Shown piece after piece: positions 8,348-14,836 of a stretch of 51,450 bases of DNA (the first letter of the stretch is position 1; each line of letters starts with the position of its first letter). The notes under the pieces are model-generated. The model was not told the origin of the DNA and searched no databases. It was given only the letters and a program-made list of their open reading frames with translations. Both the position numbers and the translations under genes were made by a program. Source of the stretch: Clostridia bacterium (lineage in GTDB: Bacteria > Bacillota > Clostridia > Oscillospirales > CAG-272); the NCBI GenBank assembly GCA_017532025.1, contig JAFXJX010000073.1, positions 1-51,450 of the forward strand, written 5' to 3'.

Positions 8348-8528
8348 CTTGGTTCTTTTTCACAAGTTTATATTCGGGATTTCTGACCAAAACGCCATCT
8401 TCCGTCACAATAAGTTCAACTTCGTTTTCAAATCGAAAAAGCGCTCTCATCTCTTTTGGAATCACAAGTCTGCCAAGACTATCAATCTCTTTGTTAACGC
8501 CAACCGATGGACCAATCTCTTTTTCCAT
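8340..8528 (-). CDS. AbrB/SpoVT-family transition-state regulator
   Basis: A 62-residue protein with a single swapped-hairpin AbrB domain: VNKEIDSLGRLVIPKEMR is the hallmark of the family (compare SpoVT and AbrB). These proteins bind AT-rich promoter DNA as dimers or tetramers through the N-terminal beta structure. The protein is short, with only a Lys-rich tail after the domain. It is transcribed divergently from the XRE regulator at 8636, and their promoters overlap. The ATG follows GTAGGG. Confidence 0.88.
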   Translation of the reverse strand: MEKEIGPSVGVNKEIDSLGRLVIPKEMRALFRFENEVELIVTEDGVLVRNPEYKLVKKNQGK

Positions 8529-8573
8529 ACATTTACCCTACTTGAGCAAGATTCCTTGTGCAACTTCTTACAT

Positions 8574-8603
8574 CTTACATTTCCATTATACCTTTTTTAT
8601 AAT
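8574..8603 (+). promoter_or_regulatory. promoter of the XRE regulator at 8636
   Basis: TATAAT (8598-8603) with a CTTACA-like -35 (8574-8579) at 18 bases. It overlaps the oppositely oriented abrB-like promoter (8585-8614), so the two should compete for RNA polymerase. Confidence 0.55.
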
Positions 8604-8614
8604 AGACTTGTCAA
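8585..8614 (-). promoter_or_regulatory. promoter of the abrB-like gene
   Basis: Perfect TTGACA (8609-8614) and TATAAT (8585-8590) on the minus strand with an 18-base spacer. Confidence 0.75.
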
Positions 8615-8635
8615 TACAGAATGCAGGTAAATATT

Positions 8636-8866
8636 ATGAATGAGTATGGAAAAATCAAAATCAAGCTCAATGAAATGATTGAAAAAAACGGAATCAGCAA
8701 GAACAAGCTGAGCCAGCGCGCCGAAATGCAACGCACACAAATCAACCGCTATTGCAAAAATGAAATCACACGACTTGATACCGATGTTCTCGCAAGGCTT
8801 TGTACTGTACTGAACTGCAAAATCGAAGACCTTCTCGAATTCATCCCACCCAATCAAGACGAATAA
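8636..8866 (+). CDS. XRE-family helix-turn-helix regulator
   Basis: A 76-residue Cro/C1-type protein that is almost entirely one HTH domain: KIKLNEMIEKNGISKNKLSQ, then MQRTQINRYCKNEIT as the recognition helix region, and LARLCTVLNCKIEDLLEF. I prefer the ATG at 8636 (MNEYGK) over the one at 8621 because GCAGGTAA precedes it at the right distance. There is no effector domain. With the divergent AbrB-like gene it forms a compact two-regulator locus. Confidence 0.88.
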   Translation: MNEYGKIKIKLNEMIEKNGISKNKLSQRAEMQRTQINRYCKNEITRLDTDVLARLCTVLNCKIEDLLEFIPPNQDE

Positions 8867-8873
8867 CGATTAA

Positions 8874-8898
8874 CAGCACCCTCTCGGGTGCTGTTTTT
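8874..8898 (+). terminator. terminator of the XRE regulator
   Basis: Stem CAGCACCC (8874-8881) / GGGTGCTG (8886-8893), loop TCTC, followed by TTTTT. It is nearly identical to the terminator at 8318. Confidence 0.85.
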
Positions 8899-8899
8899 C

Positions 8900-9790
8900 T
8901 TATTCAAACTTATCCCCATGCTTTGAAAACAATTCATAATACGCGCGCATATTAGAAAGCTCGTACCACGGCTTCGCGGTCACGGGAACACTGTCAAGGT
9001 CGTAGATCTTCGCGCCACGCATCGAAAGCAGAAAAGGCGAGTGGGTAGCGATCACAAGCTGACAGCCGTAAAAGCGCACCGCATCTTCAAGATAGCGCGC
9101 AAGCTCTGCCTGTAAAGACGCCGAAAGGCTGTTTTCCGGCTCGTCCAAAAGATAAAGCGCGTACTCACCGATCTTGTCGGTAAAATAATGAAACGCGCTC
9201 TCGCCGTTCGATTTGCCAAACAGCTCAACGTCCGGCATTCTTTCTGCCGCATACTGCGAAACGCTTTTGCGGCGAGCGGCGTTTTGCTCTTTCAAAGCTT
9301 CGTAATCGGCAAGCGAGCGAAGCTTGACCGTTTCGCCGGTCTTTTGATAATACTCCGCAAACAGCGCTTCTCTCTCCTCTGCAATGCCTTCGTTGATCGC
9401 GCGGCAGTCGAGCAGAAAATCAAACACGCCGTCGCTTGTGATCACAGCACTCCCCTCGGGCATAGTCTTCAGTCCGTTGTGACTTTCCCATTGGCAAAAG
9501 CGCAAATAGTCTTCCATCAAGGGCGTTTTGTTAAAACGCGCGGTGCGTTCAAGCTTTAATGTTTCGGCAATTACGTTGAGAAGCGTGGATTTGCCCGATC
9601 CGTTTCCGCCGTAAAAGATCGTGATCGGCTCAAATTCGATCTTTGAAAAAGCTTTGAACGGAAAGATCTGAAAAGGGTACGCCGAGCCGCGGTTGTAGCA
9701 CGCCATGTCAAGCTTTCTCGCCGCGCCCGAAAAAACATAATTCAACTCATCTTCCTCTGTGGGAAGTGAGAATGACCGCAAATACTGCAT
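8900..9790 (-). CDS. AAA-family ATPase of the ABC/SMC-like (OLD-type) group
   Basis: A 296-residue soluble ATPase. Walker A is YGGNGSGKST (about residues 60-69), an ABC-like signature region GKSNGESAFHYF lies near 200, Walker B YLLDEPENSLS near 218, and an H-loop VIATHSPFLLS near 248. This order fits the stand-alone predicted ATPases related to SbcC, RecF and OLD proteins rather than transporters. No nuclease (Toprim) domain is present. The ATG at 9790 follows GGAGGG. It has its own promoter, whose -35 overlaps the stop codon of the upstream amidohydrolase gene. Role unknown; DNA metabolism or phage defence are only family-level guesses. Confidence 0.82.
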   Translation of the reverse strand: MQYLRSFSLPTEEDELNYVFSGAARKLDMACYNRGSAYPFQIFPFKAFSKIEFEPITIFYGGNGSGKSTLLNVIAETLKLERTARFNKTPLMEDYLRFCQWESHNGLKTMPEGSAVITSDGVFDFLLDCRAINEGIAEEREALFAEYYQKTGETVKLRSLADYEALKEQNAARRKSVSQYAAERMPDVELFGKSNGESAFHYFTDKIGEYALYLLDEPENSLSASLQAELARYLEDAVRFYGCQLVIATHSPFLLSMRGAKIYDLDSVPVTAKPWYELSNMRAYYELFSKHGDKFE

Positions 9791-9819
9791 AATATCCCTC
9801 CGCCTACTGACTTTATTTC

Positions 9820-9848
9820 AGTATAGCAGAGATTGAGGGTGCCGTCAA
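9820..9848 (-). promoter_or_regulatory. promoter of the AAA ATPase
   Basis: TTGACG (9843-9848) and TATACT (9820-9825) on the minus strand are 17 bases apart. The -35 contains the TGA stop of the upstream amidohydrolase gene. Confidence 0.65.
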
Positions 9849-10996
9849 GACAAAAAACAAGCAAGCGCATACGCCGCCGTGCCAACAGAAAGCACCGCCT
9901 CATCAAACACCACTTTCGGGTTGTGTGCGGAAAAATCCCCTCTTGCATCGGCAAAACCTGCTGTGAGATAAAGATAGCAGGATGGCACCTCGGAAGCAAT
10001 CAGCGCAAAATCCTCCGAGGCGCTCGCCTTGATGTCGGGCAAAAAAGTCAAGCCCTCTTTCGCCAGCGTTTGAACGATTCTTTCGGTCAATTCCTTGTCG
10101 CACACAAGCGGCGGTACGTGTGCAAAGAGTTCAAATTCCACCCGCAAGCCGTAAAGGTCAGCATAGCCTTTGGCAAGCTCTTCGATCCTCGCCAAAAGCT
10201 TTTCCTGCAAATCCTTGTCGTCGGTGCGGAGCGAGCCTTCTAAAATAGCACTTTCAGGAATCACATTGTCCGCTTCCCCCGCAACAAACCGTCCGATCGA
10301 AAGCACAGCGCTCCGGTCGGGCGCTTTTTCTTTGACAAGCAGCGATTCCAGTGCCGCATACAGCTTCACCGCCGCAGCAAGCGGATCGCGCGCAAAATGC
10401 GGATACGCGGCGTGACCGCCCTTGCCGTACAGCGAGATGCGAAAGCGGTCGCAAGAAAGCATCATTACCCCGCCTGCGTTGTAAAGCACCTTTCCCACAG
10501 ACTCCCGTCCCGCACCCACGTGCAAGGCAAAAGCAAACGCAGGCTTCTCGGCAAGGAGTCCGTGATCGATCATATTACGGCAACCGAGCAAAGGTTCTTC
10601 TGCCGGCTGAAAGACAAGCTTGACCCTCTTGTTAAGTGATTCTTCCCATTTCTTCAATATCTTCGCTGCCGAAAGCAGCATCGCGGCATGAAAATCATGT
10701 CCGCAAGTGTGCGCCGCCTCGCCTTTGGAGGCGAACACTTCCCCACTCTCCTCACGCATCGGGAGCGCGTCGGCATCGGCACGCAAGAGAATCATCCTAT
10801 CACCCTTTCCCACCTCAGCCACAAGCCCCTCTCCACAGGGAGATACCGCAATCCCCTCACGTTCCAAAACCTTTTGAATATAGGCAAAGGTCTTGGGCAG
10901 AGATAACCCCACTTCGGCATTTTCATGCAAATACCGCCTGTGCGCCACCGTTTCTTCTTGTAAAGTAAGTGCTTCTTGGTAGATTGTTTGTTTCAT
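9845..10996 (-). CDS. M20-family amidohydrolase
   Basis: A 383-residue metal-dependent hydrolase of the hippurate/N-acyl-amino-acid amidohydrolase group (M20D). Metal ligands are visible as TCGHD (Cys about 98, His 100), the EE pair in QPAEEP, and the His in ALHVGAG, with a late His near SAHNPKV. The lid-domain segment GKGGHAAYPH is present. It probably cleaves N-acyl or similar amides of amino acids in the cytosol. I chose the ATG at 10996 because AAGGAAAT precedes it; the earlier in-frame ATG has no such site. A palindromic repeat element (11081-11171) lies in its upstream region. Confidence 0.9.
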   Translation of the reverse strand: MKQTIYQEALTLQEETVAHRRYLHENAEVGLSLPKTFAYIQKVLEREGIAVSPCGEGLVAEVGKGDRMILLRADADALPMREESGEVFASKGEAAHTCGHDFHAAMLLSAAKILKKWEESLNKRVKLVFQPAEEPLLGCRNMIDHGLLAEKPAFAFALHVGAGRESVGKVLYNAGGVMMLSCDRFRISLYGKGGHAAYPHFARDPLAAAVKLYAALESLLVKEKAPDRSAVLSIGRFVAGEADNVIPESAILEGSLRTDDKDLQEKLLARIEELAKGYADLYGLRVEFELFAHVPPLVCDKELTERIVQTLAKEGLTFLPDIKASASEDFALIASEVPSCYLYLTAGFADARGDFSAHNPKVVFDEAVLSVGTAAYALACFLS

Positions 10997-11080
10997 AATA
11001 ATTTCCTTCACTGTGTTCGCCCTATATTCATACATTTTCAGCAATCCAATATTGCCCAACGATCATTGATCAACCTCACC

Positions 11081-11171
11081 CGGTAGGGGAGCGCCTTGGT
11101 GCTTTCGAAAACAATCAATTCTTGTTATACTGTATTTCATCAAATGGGAGGAGCAAGCCCCTCCCCTACGG
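11081..11171. repeat. MITE-like palindromic element with GTAGGGG ends
   Basis: The two ends form imperfect inverted repeats of about 18 bp, each starting with GTAGGGGAG (left at 11083, right as CTCCCCTAC to 11169). The centre is AT-rich, and it has no coding potential. A second element with the same GTAGGG ends lies at 28087-28215. Confidence 0.55.
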
Positions 11172-11233
11172 CGATTTCGTCTGTTTTTGCAATCAAATTT
11201 CGTTCACAACCGTATTATACCCCAAAATAAAAA

Positions 11234-11253
11234 ATCCACCCTAACGGATGGAT
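11234..11253 (-). terminator. terminator of the acyl-CoA synthetase
   Basis: On the minus strand an 8-bp stem (ATCCATCC with GGGTGGAT) and loop GTTA are followed by TTTTTATTTT, just after the synthetase stop. Confidence 0.75.
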
Positions 11254-11263
11254 TTTTATTCCC

Positions 11264-12901
11264 TTACAGAATCTCGTTCTGTTTTGCCACCAAGGAATCG
11301 GCGGCGTAGATCTTTCTGAGCTTCGGCTTTTCAATCTTGCCCGTGGGGTTGCGCGGAATGTCGGCAAAGATCACCTTACGGGGGCGCTTGTAACGCGGCA
11401 TACCCATGCAGAAGCGATTCACTTCTTCTTCGGTCAAGATAAAACCCGGCTTCACTTCAATGATCGCAGCGGCAATTTCGCCAAGACGCGCATCGGCAAG
11501 ACCAATGACGGCAACGTCCTTCACCGCGTCGTTACGGCGAATGAAGTTTTCAATTTCCACAGGATACAGGTTTTCACCACCCGTGATGATAACGTCCTTT
11601 TTGCGGTCAACAAGGTAGATAAAGCCATCCTCGTCAGTTTCCGCCATATCGCCTGTGAGAAGCCAACCGTCTTTGAGAACAGCTTCGGTTGCCTTTTCGT
11701 CTTTGTAGTATTCAATCATCACGCCGTCACCCTTAACGGCAAGCTCGCCGACCGTGTGAGGCGTTGTGATCTCGCCTTGCTCATTTACGATCTTGGTTTC
11801 CCAGCCAAAGCCTGCCTTGCCGATCGAGCCAACCTTGTGGATGTTCTCTACGCCAAGGTGTACGCAACCGGGGCCGATCGATTCGGAAAGACCGTAGTTG
11901 GTGTCGTAATCGTGATGGGGGAATACACCCTTCCAACGCTTGATAAGAGAGGGCGGTACGGGCTGTGCGCCAACGTGCATCAAACGCCAAGCCGAAAGAT
12001 CAAATTCCGACAGCTCAAAATCTCCGCGCTCCAGCGCATCGAGAATGTCCTGTACCCACGGCACAAGAAGCCATACGATCGAGCATTTTTCGTCCGATGC
12101 GGTACGCATGATCAGCTCGGGATGTGTACCCTTGAGAAGCACAGCCTTGCCACCCACAAGCAGCGAGCCGAACCAGTGCATTTTCGCACCGGTGTGGTAA
12201 AGCGGCGGAATGCAAAGGAAGACGTCATCATGGGTCTGACCGTGATGCGCCTGCTCCACACGTGCAGCGTGCATCAGGGCGCGGTGCTTATGTAGAATCG
12301 CTTTCGGGAAGCCTGTGGTACCCGAGGAGAAATACACAGCAGCAAAATCATCATCCGCGAGAGTGATCTTGGGCGCGTGAGAGGAACAGTAGCCTGTCAG
12401 CTTGCCGTAGCTTTCGGCAAAGGAGGGGCAATCGTCGCCCACATAGAACAGCATCTTCACCTTGGGGATGTTGTAGCAGATCTCTTCCACGCGTCCCACG
12501 AACGCGGGGTCAAAGATGAGGACAGAAGCGTCCGAAAGGTCAAGGCAGTAGCGGATCTCCTCGGATGAATAGCGGTAGTTCAGCGGAACGGCAAGCGCAC
12601 CGGTTTTGAGAACGCCAAAATAGATCGGCAGCCATTCCAGGCTGTTCATCAGAAGAATCGCCACCTTGTCACCTTTACCGATGCCGCGTGTTAAGAGGAG
12701 GTTAGCAAAGCGGTTGGCTTTTTTGTCAAATTCCGACCAGGTGATCTCATGGCGGTAATCCTCGTTGGGATTCGGCTCAATCAAGGAGTATTCGCGCCAG
12801 GTATGGTATTGACGGCGGTCAAGCTCGGGATTGATCTCCACAAGCGCCACTTCGTCTTTGTATAGTTTTGCATTATTAACAAGAAGTTCGGTAATAGGCA
12901 T
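11264..12901 (-). CDS. AMP-forming acyl-CoA synthetase
   Basis: A 545-residue ANL-superfamily enzyme that activates a carboxylic acid with ATP and CoA. Visible motifs in order: the phosphate-binding loop YFSSGTTGFPKAILHK (about 190), YGLSESIGPG (about 330), TGDMAETDEDGF (about 415), the hinge DRKKDVIITGGENLYPVE, and the catalytic C-terminal Lys in NPTGKIEKPKLRK. It resembles long- or medium-chain fatty acid:CoA ligases. Substrate chain length cannot be read. The ATG follows AAAGGAC. The promoter contains two CAAAAGCGCT palindromic sites, so repression by a dedicated regulator is likely. Confidence 0.92.
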   Translation of the reverse strand: MPITELLVNNAKLYKDEVALVEINPELDRRQYHTWREYSLIEPNPNEDYRHEITWSEFDKKANRFANLLLTRGIGKGDKVAILLMNSLEWLPIYFGVLKTGALAVPLNYRYSSEEIRYCLDLSDASVLIFDPAFVGRVEEICYNIPKVKMLFYVGDDCPSFAESYGKLTGYCSSHAPKITLADDDFAAVYFSSGTTGFPKAILHKHRALMHAARVEQAHHGQTHDDVFLCIPPLYHTGAKMHWFGSLLVGGKAVLLKGTHPELIMRTASDEKCSIVWLLVPWVQDILDALERGDFELSEFDLSAWRLMHVGAQPVPPSLIKRWKGVFPHHDYDTNYGLSESIGPGCVHLGVENIHKVGSIGKAGFGWETKIVNEQGEITTPHTVGELAVKGDGVMIEYYKDEKATEAVLKDGWLLTGDMAETDEDGFIYLVDRKKDVIITGGENLYPVEIENFIRRNDAVKDVAVIGLADARLGEIAAAIIEVKPGFILTEEEVNRFCMGMPRYKRPRKVIFADIPRNPTGKIEKPKLRKIYAADSLVAKQNEIL

Positions 12902-12930
12902 TTTCGTTTGTCCTTTTTCTATGGTTCTCG

Positions 12931-12947
12931 TAGCGCCAAAAGCGCTA
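12931..12947. promoter_or_regulatory. palindromic operator candidate between promoter and start
   Basis: TAGCGC-CAAAA-GCGCTA, an inverted repeat of six bases with a five-base centre, lies directly after the -10 box of the synthetase promoter. Its core CAAAAGCGCT is repeated 29 bases away inside the promoter spacer. Confidence 0.5.
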
Positions 12948-12954
12948 ATACCAC

Positions 12955-12983
12955 ATTATACGAAACAAAAGCGCTTTTGTCAA
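12955..12983 (-). promoter_or_regulatory. promoter of the acyl-CoA synthetase with a palindrome in its spacer
   Basis: Perfect TTGACA (12978-12983) and TATAAT (12955-12960) on the minus strand with a 17-base spacer. The spacer contains AAAAGCGCTTTT (12967-12978), a perfect 12-base palindrome. Confidence 0.8.
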
Positions 12984-13014
12984 GCCTTTTCGCACTTTTT
13001 GTGGGGTTTTGTAT

Positions 13015-13044
13015 AGAAAAAGAGCGCATCTCACGATGCGCTCT
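13015..13044 (-). terminator. terminator of the surface-protein gene at 13085
   Basis: A perfect 10-bp stem AGAGCGCATC / GATGCGCTCT with a 4-base loop is followed by U-rich RNA on the minus strand. The same arms occur in the terminator at 16813. Confidence 0.85.
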
Positions 13045-13084
13045 GAGGGTGAAGACCAAAGTAACTTTCGATTGGATGCACCTT

Positions 13085-14692
13085 TCATCTCGTGCTTCTG
13101 CTGACGATATCGCCGTTGATGTCATACTCCACTTTGGCGGTGATTTCCGATGAACCGTCCTCGTCATACTCTCTGGTCGTCTGTATGTAAATCTGTTCGG
13201 TGTAGAAATAGGTTGTCGTCACCGAGGTCTTTGTCGTGCAGGTGATGTAAGGTTCTCCTTTGGCGAAAGTATTATCTAATTGGAGAAAATAATGGTATTC
13301 CACCTTCGCTTTTCCCTTTTGGTAATAGGTCTTGGCAAGGTCAGAGGTTACTTTGCCCTCTTCGTTGTAATATTCGGTAAAGCTCTTGAGCGGAACGCCA
13401 TCCTTGGTGCTTTCAAACAGCTTTTTGCTGCTGAGTGTGCCGTCTGTCAAAACGCCGTCCACCCTTTTGCCTTCGCGGAATTTCTTCGTTTCCTGTCTCA
13501 GAACGTAGCCGTCTTTGGTGTACTCGGTATCTACGATCTCTTTGGTTGCCCAGTTGACGTAAAACTCATAGGTCGTTGAGCCCCGCTTCGTGCCGTCGGC
13601 ATAATAGCGCGTTGCCGATTTTTCTTTTACAATCGTCCCCGACGGACCGGTTTTGGTGTACAACTTCTGTATTTTATTGCCATCCTCATCGTATTCGTAC
13701 TGCCACTTTTTCAACGCAAGCAGATTGCCGGGCGAGGTGTATTGCCCCACCGTCTCTTCAATCATTTTGCCGTCTTTGTTATACGCGTACTTGCCGCTTG
13801 AGATCTCTTTCAACTCAAACGAGTTGTCTGCCTGAGAGATAATTTCCTCGGTCATGTTGCCCGCGCCGTCATAAGCATACTCATAAAGCGCCAAAACAAC
13901 GGTTTTATCACCCTTTTCGGCAGTTGCCTCGCGCTTTGTCGGATTGCCCTTATCATCGTAGGTGATCGCCACGTTGCTGACCGTCTGACCAAGCGCCTTG
14001 ATGCTGATGTTGGTGCAAAGCTTCTTCTCGGTATAGGTATAGTCGATGCTGTATTCGGGGCTTTCCAAGGCTTTCGGCATGCCGTTGTCATCAAAGGTTA
14101 CCGACATGATTTCGGTCAAAGTTCCTTCTTCGGTTACCAGAATCGTTTTTTTGTCATCCGAAAGGTGATGGAGCAGATACTTGCCGCTGTTATGGTCATA
14201 CTCTTTCGTCACCCTGCCTGTTTTGTCATAGATAAAGTTCGTGCCAACGATCCATTTGGCGTATTCCGACTCTAACTTGCCATCGTCTGTCCAGGAGATG
14301 GAAACGGCGTCGAATTCTTTGTTATCCCACTTCGGCTTTATGCTGTGCGTGTTGCTCTCTTTGTTGTAGGAAACAGAAAAGCGCGCTCCTTGGTAATAGG
14401 GCTTGGAATACCCTTTGCCGTCGGTACGAAAATCCGAAAGTCTGCCGTTTTTGTCGTAGCGGTAATGTTGCACAAGGATCTTGGCAAGGGTTTCGGTCTC
14501 ATATAGCTCACGCTTAACGGGATTTCCGTCTTTGTTGTATGAGGTTTTCACAAAGCAGTCAACAGATGCGTAAATATCCCACCCCTCGCGTTCGGTTTTG
14601 TTATAGGGATTATACAAGCAAACGATCAAGATCACCGTAGCGAGTATCACAATCAAACCGCAGGCAATGCCGATCCAATATCTTTTTTTCAT
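13085..14692 (-). CDS. membrane-anchored YD-repeat-like surface protein
   Basis: A 535-residue protein with one N-terminal membrane helix (about 6-28) and then a long extracytoplasmic region of irregular repeats built on a YDxxGN pattern (YNKDGNPVKRE, YDKNGRLSDF, YDDKGNPTKRE, YDGAGNMTEE, YNKDGKMIEE, YDEDGNKIQK). Such motifs are typical of RHS/YD beta-strand proteins, but the toxin-cage core of RHS proteins is absent. It lacks a lipobox Cys. The segment REGWDIYASVDCFVKT after the anchor is nearly the same in the next upstream gene, so the two are paralogues. The ATG at 14692 follows AAAGGAGC. Function unknown, presumably cell-surface. Confidence 0.8.
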   Translation of the reverse strand: MKKRYWIGIACGLIVILATVILIVCLYNPYNKTEREGWDIYASVDCFVKTSYNKDGNPVKRELYETETLAKILVQHYRYDKNGRLSDFRTDGKGYSKPYYQGARFSVSYNKESNTHSIKPKWDNKEFDAVSISWTDDGKLESEYAKWIVGTNFIYDKTGRVTKEYDHNSGKYLLHHLSDDKKTILVTEEGTLTEIMSVTFDDNGMPKALESPEYSIDYTYTEKKLCTNISIKALGQTVSNVAITYDDKGNPTKREATAEKGDKTVVLALYEYAYDGAGNMTEEIISQADNSFELKEISSGKYAYNKDGKMIEETVGQYTSPGNLLALKKWQYEYDEDGNKIQKLYTKTGPSGTIVKEKSATRYYADGTKRGSTTYEFYVNWATKEIVDTEYTKDGYVLRQETKKFREGKRVDGVLTDGTLSSKKLFESTKDGVPLKSFTEYYNEEGKVTSDLAKTYYQKGKAKVEYHYFLQLDNTFAKGEPYITCTTKTSVTTTYFYTEQIYIQTTREYDEDGSSEITAKVEYDINGDIVSRSTR

Positions 14693-14746
14693 AACCAAGC
14701 TCCTTTCTCCCAAAACAGTGCTAAAACAAAAAACATCTCTATTTCT

Positions 14747-14775
14747 GTTGTAGCATAAATTCTCAAAAGTGTCAA
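14747..14775 (-). promoter_or_regulatory. promoter of the gene at 13085-14692
   Basis: TTGACA (14770-14775) and TACAAC (14747-14752) on the minus strand are 17 bases apart. Confidence 0.65.
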
Positions 14776-14836
14776 CAAACTCCCTTTCAACATAGATAGA
14801 CGCTTTTTTCTCTCATTTCGTCACAAGTTTTTGTAT

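Noticed and set aside
8900..9790. A phage-defence ATPase (OLD/Gabija-like) system.
   Set aside because: The ATPase stands alone without a nuclease domain or a helicase or nuclease partner, so a defence role is not supported.
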